This document shows, in pieces, positions 17,084 to 25,681 of a stretch of DNA of 64,000 nt. Origin of the DNA: JAEUJM01 sp044221555 (GTDB lineage: Bacteria > Actinomycetota > Acidimicrobiia > Acidimicrobiales > DATDAH01); NCBI GenBank assembly GCA_044221555.1, contig JBGAOY010000018.1, positions 1 through 64,000 of the forward strand, read 5' to 3'. Under the pieces are notes generated by a model. The model was not told the origin of the DNA, ran no database searches, and saw only the letters and a program-made list of their open reading frames with translations. Each line of letters starts with the position of its first letter. The first letter of the stretch is position 1. The position numbers and the translations under genes are program-made.

Positions 17084-18907
17084 ATGAACCGAGCGGGTGG
17101 GCCCACCGACTACGACCCCGAGGCAGTGCGCGCCAGGTACCTGGCCGAACGCGACCGCCGGTTGGTGCCGGGCCGCGCCGACATCCGCGACCTGCGCCAC
17201 GACGACCGGTTCGCCCGCTACCGCACCGACCCGTTCACGCCGCACACCGACCGCGAGCCCGTGGCCGAGGAGCTCGACGTGGCGATCGTCGGCGGCGGCA
17301 TCGCCGGCATCCTCGCCGGCGTCGAGCTGCGCAAGGCCGGCATCGACCACGTGCGCATCGTCGACCAGGCCGGCGGCATCGGCGGCACCTGGTACTGGAA
17401 CCGCTACCCCGGGGTGATGTGCGACATCGAGTCGTACATCTACCTGCCCATGCTCGAGGAGATGGGCTACGTCCCGAAGGACCGCTACGCCTCGGGCGAG
17501 GAGATCCGCCTCCACCTCCAGGCCATCGCCGACCGCTACGACCTCGTCGGCGACGCCCTCTTCCACACGGGGGTGACCGAGGCCGCCTGGGACGAGGACT
17601 CGGGCCGTTGGCACGTCCACACCGACCGCGGCGACGAGCTGCGCCCCCGCTACTACGTGCTCGCGGTCGGCATCCTCAACCTGCTCAAGCTGCCCGCCAT
17701 CCCGGGCATGGACGACTTCGCCGGCCAATCGTTCCACTCGGCCCGCTGGGACTACGCCTACACCGGCGGCGGGCCGGGGGAGCCCCTCACCAGGCTCGGC
17801 GGCAAGACCGTGGCCCTGATCGGCACCGGCGCGACCGGCATCCAGGTGCTGCCCCCGCTGGCGGCCGCCGCCGAGCACGTCCACGTCTTCCAGCGCACCC
17901 CGTCGGCCATCGGTGTGCGGGGCAACCGACCGACGCCGCCGGAGTTCGGGGAGGCGCTCGAGCCGGGGTGGCAGCAGGCCCGCATGGACAACTTCCAGGC
18001 CGTCATGTTGGGCAAGCCGGTCGACGAGGACCTCACCGACGACGGCTGGACCCACCACTACGCCGCCGTCCAGCACCCACCCCGCCGCAAGGACATGACC
18101 CTCGAGGAGTACCTCCGCGGCGGTGAGGAGCTCGACTTCGCGGTCATGGAGGAGCACCGGCGACGGGTCGAGGAGCTGGTCGAGGATCCCGCCGCGGCCG
18201 AGGTGCTGAAGCCCTGGTACCGGTACCTCTGCAAGCGACCCTGCTTCCACGACGAGTACCTGCTGGCCTTCAACGAGCCCAACGTGACCCTGGTCGACTG
18301 CCCGGCCGGCATCGAGCGGGTCACCGAGAAGGGGCTCGTGGTCGACGGCCGTGAGTACGAGGTCGACTGCATCGTGTACAGCACCGGCTTCGAGGCCGAG
18401 CTCACCCCGCTCCACCGCCGCGCCGGCCACGAGATCATCGGCCGAGATGGCGTCCACCTGGCCGACAAGTGGGCGGATGGCGCCGCCAGCCTCTTCGGGA
18501 TGATGAGCCGGGGCTTCCCGAATCTGTTCGTCATGCCGGCGCCGGGCCAGCAGGCGGTGGTGACGGTCAACTACACCCAACTGGCGGTGCTGGGCGCCTC
18601 GTTCGTGGGCCGCACCATCGGCCACCTCGCGGCGGAGGGCGTAGCGGTGTTCGACGTGTCCGCCGATGCCGAGGCGGACTGGACGCACAAGATCGTCGAG
18701 TCCTTCGTGGACGCGAGCAGCGTGATGGCCGCCTGCACCCCGTCGCGCATCAACCTCGAGGGCCATCCCGAGGCCATGAACCCGCGCAACGGCAACTACG
18801 GGCGGGGTCTCGGCGACTACTTCGGCTACCGCAGGCTGCTCGAGGAGTGGCTCGACGCGGGCGAGTGCGCCGGGCTGGAGCTGGAACGGCGCGCCGGGGC
18901 CGGGTGA
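17084..18907 (+). CDS. Flavin-containing Baeyer-Villiger-type monooxygenase
   Basis: 607 residues. The FAD Rossmann motif GGGIAG is at 70-75, the Baeyer-Villiger fingerprint FAGQSFHSARWD at 212-223 and the NADPH Rossmann motif GTGATG at 247-252, all in the right order and spacing. Converts ketones to esters or lactones using NADPH and O2, often steroid or cyclic ketones. The N-terminal ~60-residue extension (YDPEAVRARYLAERDRRL) is typical of the cyclopentadecanone/phenylacetone type. The promoter carries shared element A. First gene of a plus-strand run. Confidence 0.92.
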   Translation: MNRAGGPTDYDPEAVRARYLAERDRRLVPGRADIRDLRHDDRFARYRTDPFTPHTDREPVAEELDVAIVGGGIAGILAGVELRKAGIDHVRIVDQAGGIGGTWYWNRYPGVMCDIESYIYLPMLEEMGYVPKDRYASGEEIRLHLQAIADRYDLVGDALFHTGVTEAAWDEDSGRWHVHTDRGDELRPRYYVLAVGILNLLKLPAIPGMDDFAGQSFHSARWDYAYTGGGPGEPLTRLGGKTVALIGTGATGIQVLPPLAAAAEHVHVFQRTPSAIGVRGNRPTPPEFGEALEPGWQQARMDNFQAVMLGKPVDEDLTDDGWTHHYAAVQHPPRRKDMTLEEYLRGGEELDFAVMEEHRRRVEELVEDPAAAEVLKPWYRYLCKRPCFHDEYLLAFNEPNVTLVDCPAGIERVTEKGLVVDGREYEVDCIVYSTGFEAELTPLHRRAGHEIIGRDGVHLADKWADGAASLFGMMSRGFPNLFVMPAPGQQAVVTVNYTQLAVLGASFVGRTIGHLAAEGVAVFDVSADAEADWTHKIVESFVDASSVMAACTPSRINLEGHPEAMNPRNGNYGRGLGDYFGYRRLLEEWLDAGECAGLELERRAGAG

Positions 18908-18995
18908 CCCGACGGCCCGACCTCGTGGCGCCGGCGCCCGGGGGCGGCGAGGATGGGGACGGGCGACCCTGCCCGAGCGAGCCGTAGGAGGGGGA

Positions 18996-20702
18996 GTGGC
19001 GAGCGCAGCAACCAAGGGCCGCCAGCGGGTCGCCGTGGTGACCGGCGGCGGCAACGGCATCGGCGCCGCGATCGCCACCGAACTGGGTCGGGCCGGCGCG
19101 TTCGTGGTCACCGTCGACCCCTTGGTGTCGGTCGACGGGGTCGAGCAACTTCCCGACCCCGAGGAGACCACCGCCGGCCGCATCGTCGCTGCCGGCGGCT
19201 CGGCTCGGGCGTCGAACCTCTCGGTCACCGACCGCGACGGCGTCGTCGCGCTGTTCGCCGACCTGGTTGCCGAGCGCGGTGGTGTCGACGTCGTGGTGAA
19301 CGTGGCCGGCATCACCCGGCAGATGAGCTACACGGAGGGCACCGAGGACGACTGGCGCAGCGTCCTCGCCGTCCACCTCGACGGCTGGCGCAACGTGCTG
19401 GACGCGGCCCTGCCGCTCATGGCCGCCCAGGGCCACGGGCACGTGCTGGGCGTGACCTCCGGCTCGGGCTGGCGCCCTGCCGACACGGGCGCCTACGGCT
19501 GCGCCAAGCGGGCGGTGGCGTCGCTGGTGTGGCAGCTCGGTGGTCTCGTCCCCGCCGGAGTGGTGGTCAACGCCATCTCTCCCATCGCGGTGACGCGCAT
19601 GGTGATCGCCGCGATGGAGCGCCAGCGCGCCGCGAGCCCGCAGCAGGCGCAGGCGAAGACCAGCGGCCTCGCTCTGGGCAGCCGCATGCCGTCACCCGAC
19701 CAGCTCGGTCCGATCGGGGCCCACCTCGTCGGCGACGGCTTCGACGCCTGCCGGGGCCAGGTGGTGTTCGTGGCCGGCGCCGAGCTCGCCCTGGTGGAAC
19801 GGCCCCGGCTGCTCGAGGTGGTGGGCACCGACGGCGTGGCCTCGCTCGCCCACGCGCTGGAGCTGGTCACGGCGAACGCCCTCGCTCCCGCAGAGGCGGG
19901 GCAGGCCAGCACGGGCGGTGGCAACCCCCGGCTGGCCGCCGCCCTGGGGGGTGCGCCAGAAGGTGAGCTGCCGGCGCCGTCGGCCACCTCGTGCCTCGTG
20001 GTGTCGGACCGGCCCGACGTGGCGGAGGCGGTGACGGGGGCCCTCGGGGCCCGCGGCGTCGTCGTGCGCCACCTGGACGCCCGCGGCCTCGCCCACACCT
20101 TCGACGGCACCGCCGGCGCCTTCGCCGAGGCCGCCGCGGCAGGGCCCATCGACGCGGTGGTCGTCGCCCTGGCGGGCACCCCGGCCGCCGCCGACCTCGG
20201 CCCCGGCTGGGAGCGCACCCTCGCGGAGCACACCGGCATCACCGACCAGATCTACGCCGACGCCGCCTGGTCCCGCACCGTCGCCGACCACGCCAACGCC
20301 ACGGGCCTGCCGCTGCGCCTCGTCACCCTCACCGACGCCGCCGGCGCCGGGGGCCGTAGCCGGGCCCAGGCGGTCGCGCAGCACGCGCGGTCGGCGAAGG
20401 GCGCCACCGCCGCCCGCCTCGCCGCGTTCGCGGTGGCGCTCGAGACCGCCGGGCCCGCCGACCTGCCGGCGGTGGCCGAGCTCGCCGCCCACCTGGTGGG
20501 CAGCCCCGAGGCGCCGGCGCTGTCGGGCGCCGAGCTCGTCGTCGGCCCCGGCTGGCTCGGCCTGCGCAGCCATCCCCGCGTCGCGGTCAGCATGAGCTTC
20601 CACGACCACACCGTCGCCCCGTGGCTCGACGACGTCCTCGCCGAGCTCGCCGGCGGCGGCGGCCGACCGGAAGGCGCCCACGTCGGAGGTGACCAGGCGT
20701 GA
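18996..20702 (+). CDS. Tandem SDR protein (second half degenerate)
   Basis: 568 residues, twice the normal SDR length. Residues ~10-260 are a complete SDR: GGGNGIGAAIA, VVNVAGITRQ, Ser and YGCAK. Residues ~330-568 repeat the Rossmann layout (SCLVVSDRPDVAEAVTGALG, IDAVVVALAG, LVTLTDAAGAGGR) but lack a recognisable glycine motif and YxxxK, so this half is probably non-catalytic. GTG start preceded by GGAGGGGG. Its stop overlaps the next gene (GTGA at 20699). Confidence 0.85.
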   Translation: MASAATKGRQRVAVVTGGGNGIGAAIATELGRAGAFVVTVDPLVSVDGVEQLPDPEETTAGRIVAAGGSARASNLSVTDRDGVVALFADLVAERGGVDVVVNVAGITRQMSYTEGTEDDWRSVLAVHLDGWRNVLDAALPLMAAQGHGHVLGVTSGSGWRPADTGAYGCAKRAVASLVWQLGGLVPAGVVVNAISPIAVTRMVIAAMERQRAASPQQAQAKTSGLALGSRMPSPDQLGPIGAHLVGDGFDACRGQVVFVAGAELALVERPRLLEVVGTDGVASLAHALELVTANALAPAEAGQASTGGGNPRLAAALGGAPEGELPAPSATSCLVVSDRPDVAEAVTGALGARGVVVRHLDARGLAHTFDGTAGAFAEAAAAGPIDAVVVALAGTPAAADLGPGWERTLAEHTGITDQIYADAAWSRTVADHANATGLPLRLVTLTDAAGAGGRSRAQAVAQHARSAKGATAARLAAFAVALETAGPADLPAVAELAAHLVGSPEAPALSGAELVVGPGWLGLRSHPRVAVSMSFHDHTVAPWLDDVLAELAGGGGRPEGAHVGGDQA

Positions 20703-21601
20703 CCGACCGGACCGATCCGACCGACCCGACCGACCCGACCGACCGCCCCTCCCGCATCGTCGACGCCCACGTCCACCTCTGGGACCCGGCCCGCACCGAC
20801 TGGTACCCCTACCTGGGTGGGCAGCAGGACGTGGGCCTCGGTGACGTGACGGGCATGGCCCGACGCTTCGACCTGGCCACCTACCGGGCCGAGTCCCCGG
20901 GCTGGAACGTGGAGGCCTGGGTGCACGTCGCCGCCGCCACCGGCGTGCACTCGATCGAGGAGACCCTCGAGCTCGACGCACGGGCACAGGCGGACGGCCA
21001 CCCCGACGCCCTGATCGGCGGCGTCACCCCGACCGAGACGGTGGCCGAGGCGGTCGAGCAGCTCGACCGCCAGCTCCGGGCCGGCCGCTTCCGCGGGGTG
21101 CGGCCCATGGGTCGGTTCTCGGGGCCGCTCCCGCACCTCGACGTGCTCCGGGCCCTGGCCGACCGGGGCCTGCTCTTCGAATTGATGGCCCACCCCGACC
21201 AGCTGGCCGAGGCCGCCGACGGCCTGGCGCAGGTCGACGGCCTCGCCGTCGTCGTGGAGCACGCCGGCTGGCCCCGCTCCCCCGACGCCGAGGAGCGCGC
21301 CCTGTGGCACGCGGGCATGAGCGCCCTGGCCGACCTGGGTGACCGGGTGACCTGCAAAGTGTCCGGGCTGGCCATGCCGCTGGGGTCGATGGCACCGGAT
21401 GTGCTGCGACCCTGGGTGGAAGAGGCGCTCGCCCTCTTCGGCACCGACCGCTGCTTCTTCGCCAGCAACTTCCCCGTCGACGGCCTCCACGGCACCCTCG
21501 ACGAGCTCTGGTCGTGCTACTCGGCCCTCACCGCCGGCCTCGACCCCGCCACCCGCGCCGCCCTCTTCGCCGACAACGCCGAGCGGATCTACCGCCTCTG
21601 A
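20699..21601 (+). CDS. Amidohydrolase family protein (lactonase-like)
   Basis: 300 residues. Metal ligands are visible in DAHVHLW (residues ~22-28), the EHAGWPRS segment near residue 185 and FASNFPVDG near residue 260, the pattern of the 2-pyrone-4,6-dicarboxylate lactonase/fuconolactonase branch of amidohydrolase-2. Lactone hydrolysis after the Baeyer-Villiger step upstream would be a sensible role, but that is inference. The N-terminus has an unusual (TDP)n run from a 9-bp tandem repeat. GTG start overlaps the previous stop. Confidence 0.88.
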   Translation: MTDRTDPTDPTDPTDRPSRIVDAHVHLWDPARTDWYPYLGGQQDVGLGDVTGMARRFDLATYRAESPGWNVEAWVHVAAATGVHSIEETLELDARAQADGHPDALIGGVTPTETVAEAVEQLDRQLRAGRFRGVRPMGRFSGPLPHLDVLRALADRGLLFELMAHPDQLAEAADGLAQVDGLAVVVEHAGWPRSPDAEERALWHAGMSALADLGDRVTCKVSGLAMPLGSMAPDVLRPWVEEALALFGTDRCFFASNFPVDGLHGTLDELWSCYSALTAGLDPATRAALFADNAERIYRL

Positions 21602-21611
21602 CGGCCGCAAC

Positions 21612-21640
21612 TGAAACGTGTTCTCGTTTGTCGCTACGGT
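21612..21640 (+). promoter_or_regulatory. Leaderless promoter with KstR-like palindrome
   Basis: TGAAACGTGTTCTC (21612-21625) matches seven of eight fixed positions of the KstR consensus TnnAACnnGTTnnA. TACGGT (21635-21640) is a -10 candidate only 6 nt before the ATG at 21647. Confidence 0.4.
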
Positions 21641-21646
21641 GAGCGG

Positions 21647-22426
21647 ATGATGCTCGAGGGCAAGACCGTGCTGGTGACGGGGGTGGGCAGCGGCCTGGGC
21701 CGCGAGTGCGTGGCCGCCGCGCTGCGGGAGGGCGCCAACGTCGTCATGGCGGCGCGGACCGCCGAGGTGCTGGAGACGACCGCCGCCGAGCTCGACCCGA
21801 GTGGCGAGCGGATCCTGGCGGTGCCCACCGACATCACCGACCCCGCGGCCTGCGAGGCCCTGGTGTCCCTGGCGGTCGAGCGCTTCGGGAGGGTCGACGC
21901 CCTCGTCAACGTCGCCGCCTTCGAGTACGTGTTCGGCGGCCTGCACGAGACCAAGGACGACGACTGGCGCCAGGCGTTCGAGACGAACGTGATCGGCGCG
22001 CTGACCGTGCTGCGCCCGGTGACCAAGGCCATGGTGGCGGGCGGCGGTGGGGCCGTGGTGCTGGTCGGCTCGCAGTCGATGTTCAAGCCCGCCCTGCCCC
22101 AGGCCGGCTACGCCGCCTCGAAGGGCGCCCTGCTGAGCACGATGTACTACCTGGCCGACGAGCTCGGCGCCGACAACATCCGCTGCAACATGGTGGTCCC
22201 CTCGTGGATGTGGGGACCGCCGGTCCAGATGTTCGTGGAGGGCACCGCCAAGCAGAAGGGCATCTCGGTGGAGGAGGCGCTGCACGAGATCGTGGGCGAC
22301 TTCCCGCTCCAGCGCATGACCGAGGACGGTGAGGTGGCCGACGTGGCCATGTTCTTCGCGTCCGACCACGCCAAGGCGGTGACCGGCCAGCACCTGATGG
22401 TGAACGCCGGGGAGATGATGCGGTGA
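21647..22426 (+). CDS. SDR family oxidoreductase
   Basis: 259 residues. GVGSGLGRECV (residues 11-21), the catalytic Ser in LVGSQSMF and YAASK (GYAASKGALLS, near residue 150). The loop after YxxxK (MVVPSWMWGPPVQMFVEG) is longer than usual and Trp-rich, suggesting a bulky substrate. The start ATG is doubled (ATGATG); the first is nearest to the -10 element. Its stop overlaps the next gene (GTGA). Confidence 0.9.
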   Translation: MMLEGKTVLVTGVGSGLGRECVAAALREGANVVMAARTAEVLETTAAELDPSGERILAVPTDITDPAACEALVSLAVERFGRVDALVNVAAFEYVFGGLHETKDDDWRQAFETNVIGALTVLRPVTKAMVAGGGGAVVLVGSQSMFKPALPQAGYAASKGALLSTMYYLADELGADNIRCNMVVPSWMWGPPVQMFVEGTAKQKGISVEEALHEIVGDFPLQRMTEDGEVADVAMFFASDHAKAVTGQHLMVNAGEMMR

Positions 22427-23508
22427 CGTCGGTGAACCCGCCCAAGCGGGTCGTGGTGTGGGGGACGGGCTTCGTCGGTCAGATGGTGATCCCCGAGGTC
22501 GTGCGCCATCCGGCGTTCGACCTGGTCGGCGTCGGGGTGAGCAACCCCGACAAGGTCGGCCGGGACGTCGGCGAGCTGTGCGGCACCGAGCCGATCGGCC
22601 TCGCCGCCACCGACGATCTCGAGGCCCTCGTGGCGTTGGAGCCGGACGCGCTGGTCCACTACGGGCCGACCGCGGCCAAGGCCGACGACAACATCCACGA
22701 CATGGGGGCGTTCCTGCGAGCGGGCATCGATGTGTGCTCGACGGCCATGACGCCCTGGGTCTGGCCGGCCATGAGCCTCAACCCGCCGATGTGGATCGAG
22801 CCGATCACCCGGGCCTGCGAGGAGGGCGGGTCGTCGTGCTTCGCCACGGGCATCGATCCCGGCTTCGCCAACGACCTGTTCCCGATGACCCTCATGGGGC
22901 TGTGCTCGGAGGTGCGCCTCGTCCGTGCCCTCGAGATCCTGGACTACATCAACTACGAGGGCGACTACGAGGACGAGATGGGCATCGGCCGCCCGCCCGA
23001 GTTCCGCCCGATGCTCGAGCACCCCGACATCCTCACCATGGCCTGGGGCGCCACCGTGCCGATGATGGCCCACGCGGTCGGCATCGAGCTCGACGAGATC
23101 ACCACCACCTGGGACAAGTGGGTGACCGACACCGTCATCACGACCGCCAAGGGCGTGATCGAGCCCGGTCAGGTGGCCGCCATCAACTTCACCATCAACG
23201 GCGTGCTGGACGGCGAGACCCGCATCCAGCTCGAGCACATCAACCGGGTGGGCCCCGACGCCGCGCCGGACTGGCCGCGGGGCGGCCAGGACGACGTGTA
23301 CCGGGTGGAGATCGAGGGCACCCCGTCGATCACTCAGGAGACGGCGTTCCGCTTCACCGACGGCAGCGGCCGTGACGCCGCCGCCGCGGGCTGCCTGGCC
23401 ACGGGCCTGCGCGCCCTCAACGCGGTCCCCGCGGTCAACGACCTCCCGCCCGGCTGGGTCACGGCCCTCGACCTCCCGCTCATACCCGGCATCGGCACCA
23501 TTCGCTAG
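22423..23508 (+). CDS. Dihydrodipicolinate-reductase-like NAD(P)-dependent oxidoreductase
   Basis: 361 residues. An N-terminal Rossmann fold (VVVWGTGFVGQMVIPEVVRH; VGVGVSNPDKVG) is followed by an alpha/beta C-terminal domain with ATGIDPGFANDLFPMTL. This layout is that of the DapB-like/2,4-diaminopentanoate dehydrogenase-like group found widely in mycobacterial lipid gene sets. Substrate unknown. Translationally coupled to the SDR (start 22423, previous stop 22424-22426), so the two probably act on the same compound. Confidence 0.82.
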   Translation: MTSVNPPKRVVVWGTGFVGQMVIPEVVRHPAFDLVGVGVSNPDKVGRDVGELCGTEPIGLAATDDLEALVALEPDALVHYGPTAAKADDNIHDMGAFLRAGIDVCSTAMTPWVWPAMSLNPPMWIEPITRACEEGGSSCFATGIDPGFANDLFPMTLMGLCSEVRLVRALEILDYINYEGDYEDEMGIGRPPEFRPMLEHPDILTMAWGATVPMMAHAVGIELDEITTTWDKWVTDTVITTAKGVIEPGQVAAINFTINGVLDGETRIQLEHINRVGPDAAPDWPRGGQDDVYRVEIEGTPSITQETAFRFTDGSGRDAAAAGCLATGLRALNAVPAVNDLPPGWVTALDLPLIPGIGTIR

Positions 23509-23531
23509 CGCCGGCGCCCACGCCGTCTACA

Positions 23532-23549
23532 TGACGGAGATGTTAGATT
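23532..23549 (+). promoter_or_regulatory. Shared 15-bp element (site B) overlapping the -10
   Basis: TGACGGAGATGTTAG (23532-23546) overlaps the -10-like TAGATT (23544-23549), leaving 6 nt to the ATG at 23556. It fits TGACGSNNNYGTTAG and heads the reductase/acyl-CoA dehydrogenase run. Confidence 0.55.
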
Positions 23550-23555
23550 CGACGG

Positions 23556-24536
23556 ATGACGACGTTTCGCGCCATCGCCGCCTCCGAACCGGGGCCGGCG
23601 AGCCTGCAGGAGCTCACCGACGCCGACCTGCCCGACGGTGATGTCACGGTGGCGGTGGCCTGGTCGTCGCTCAACTACAAGGACGGGCTGGCCGTCACCG
23701 GCAAGGGCAAGATCATGCGGTCGCACCCGATGATCGCGGGCATCGACCTGGCCGGCACCGTCGAGGCATCGGCCTCGCCGGACTGGCGGGTGGGCGACGA
23801 GGTGCTGGTCACGGGCTGGGGTCTGTCCGAGACCCGTTCGGGTGGCTTCACCCAGCGCCAGCGGGTGCCGGCCGAGCTCCTCACCCGCAAGCCCGACGGC
23901 CTCACGCTCCAGCAGACGATGGCGGTCGGCACCGCCGGCCTCACCGCCATGTTGTGCGTGCTGGCCATCGAGGGCGCCGGCGTAACGCCGGGCGACGGCG
24001 AGGTGGTGGTCACCGGCGCCGGCGGGGGCGTGGGCAGCGTGGCCGTGGCGGTCCTGGCCGGACTGGGCCACCACGTGACCGCGTCGACCGGTCGGCCCGA
24101 GACCCACGACTACCTCCGCTCGCTGGGCGCCACCGAGATCATCGACCGCGAGGTGCTGGCGACCGCCGGCCGACCTCTGGACAAGGAGCGCTGGCTCGGC
24201 GGGGTCGACACCGTCGGCAGCCAGACGCTGGCCACCGTGCTCGCGCAGACCCGCTACTGCGGGGCGGTGGCCGCCTGCGGCCTGGCCGGCGGCAACGACC
24301 TCCCCACCACGGTGCTGCCGTTCATCCTGCGCAACGTGTCGCTGCTCGGCATCGACTCGGTGATGTGCCCGGCCCCTGTCCGCGAGGCGGCGTGGGCCCG
24401 GCTGGGCACCGACCTGCCGACGGACCTCCTCGATGCGATGACCACGGTGGCGCCGCTCACCGAGGTGCCGGCCCTGGCCGAGCAGATCCTGGCGGGCCAG
24501 ACGCGCGGTCGTGTCGTCATCGACACCTCGGCCTGA
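23556..24536 (+). CDS. YhdH/AcuI-like quinone-family oxidoreductase
   Basis: 326 residues of the medium-chain dehydrogenase family without structural zinc cysteines. SSLNYKDGLAVTGKGKI, HPMIAGIDLAGTVE and VVTGAGGGVGSVAV (NADPH site) closely follow acrylyl-CoA reductase AcuI/YhdH. Reduces an acryloyl-CoA-like enone with NADPH. Acryloyl- or propionyl-CoA handling would fit the end of a branched-chain pathway. Promoter carries shared element B; likely first gene of an operon running to the P450. Confidence 0.88.
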   Translation: MTTFRAIAASEPGPASLQELTDADLPDGDVTVAVAWSSLNYKDGLAVTGKGKIMRSHPMIAGIDLAGTVEASASPDWRVGDEVLVTGWGLSETRSGGFTQRQRVPAELLTRKPDGLTLQQTMAVGTAGLTAMLCVLAIEGAGVTPGDGEVVVTGAGGGVGSVAVAVLAGLGHHVTASTGRPETHDYLRSLGATEIIDREVLATAGRPLDKERWLGGVDTVGSQTLATVLAQTRYCGAVAACGLAGGNDLPTTVLPFILRNVSLLGIDSVMCPAPVREAAWARLGTDLPTDLLDAMTTVAPLTEVPALAEQILAGQTRGRVVIDTSA

Positions 24537-24550
24537 GGCGGGCGACCGAC

Positions 24551-25681
24551 GTGGAGCTCGCCCTCACCGACGACCAGGAGTTCTTCCGCGACACCACGCG
24601 GCGGTTCCTCGCCGCCGAGTGCGACATCGCCAGGGTGCGGGCCCTGGCCGACACCGACGACGGCTTCGACGCGGCGTACTGGCGCCAAGGGGGCGAGCTC
24701 GGCTGGACGTCGCTGCTCGTCCCCGAGTCGCTCGGCGGTGGCAGCGTGAGCGGGAACGGTGTGATCGACCTGACGATCGTCGCCGACGCCTTCGGCCGCC
24801 ACGTGGCTCCGGGTCCTCTCGGGCCCACCAACGTGGTGGCGGCCGCCCTGGCCGGCGCCGATGGCGGCGAGCACCGTCCGCTGTTGGACGGGTTGGTGGC
24901 CGGCGAGGCGGTCGCGACGTGGTGCGGTGCCGAGCACGCGCTGGGCCGCGGCACGCTCACCGCCGTCCGCACCGCCGACGGCTACGTGCTGTCCGGGCAC
25001 TCGACGCCGGTGGAGGCCGCGGCCCAGGCCGACGCGTTGCTGGTGACGGCGCGGCTCGACGGCGGTGGCGACGACCTGGTCCAGTGCGTCGTTCCCGCCG
25101 CCACCCCGGGCATCACGATCACGGCGCTCACCGGACTCGACGTGGTGCGGCGGTACGCACGCGTGGACCTCCGTGAGGTCGCGGTCCCCGCCTCGGCCGC
25201 ACTGACGGGCGGCGCGCCGGTGGCGGCCGACGTCGAGCGACAGCTGCAGCACGCACTGGTCATCCAGTCGGCGGTCCTGGTGGGGGCCGCCGAGCGCGTC
25301 TTCGACTTCACCGTCGAGTGGGCGTTCGACCGCTACTCGTTCGGGCGCCCGTTGGCGTCGTACCAGGAGCTGAAGCACCGCTTCGCCGACATGAAGATGT
25401 GGCTCGAGGCGAGCCACGCGTTGGCCGCCGCCCTGGCCCGCGAGGTGCAGGAGGCGGCGCCGGGGGTGAAGGAGACGGCCAGTGTGACCAAGGCCTACCT
25501 CGGCACCTACCTCGTGGAGCTCCTGCACGACTGCATCCAGATGCACGGTGGCATCGGCCTGACCACCGACCACGACCTCCACCTCTACCTCCGGCGGGTG
25601 GTCACCGAGCGGTCGTCGTTCGGCACGCCCGCCGACCATCGCCGGCGGGCCGCCCGACTCGCCGCGGGGGTGGCGGCGTGA
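24551..25681 (+). CDS. Acyl-CoA dehydrogenase, subunit lacking the usual catalytic segment
   Basis: 376 residues of the acyl-CoA dehydrogenase fold (ALTDDQEFFRDTTRRFL; WAFDRYSFGRPLASYQELKHR; LLHDCIQMHGGIGLT). The C-terminal GGT-E-type segment that normally carries the catalytic Glu is not seen; instead TDHDLHLYLRRVVTE. The next gene encodes a second dehydrogenase (GTGA overlap). Adjacent pairs like this form alpha2-beta2 heterotetramers (FadE26/27 and FadE28/29 types) that oxidise sterol side chains. GTG start at 24551. Confidence 0.88.
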   Translation: MELALTDDQEFFRDTTRRFLAAECDIARVRALADTDDGFDAAYWRQGGELGWTSLLVPESLGGGSVSGNGVIDLTIVADAFGRHVAPGPLGPTNVVAAALAGADGGEHRPLLDGLVAGEAVATWCGAEHALGRGTLTAVRTADGYVLSGHSTPVEAAAQADALLVTARLDGGGDDLVQCVVPAATPGITITALTGLDVVRRYARVDLREVAVPASAALTGGAPVAADVERQLQHALVIQSAVLVGAAERVFDFTVEWAFDRYSFGRPLASYQELKHRFADMKMWLEASHALAAALAREVQEAAPGVKETASVTKAYLGTYLVELLHDCIQMHGGIGLTTDHDLHLYLRRVVTERSSFGTPADHRRRAARLAAGVAA

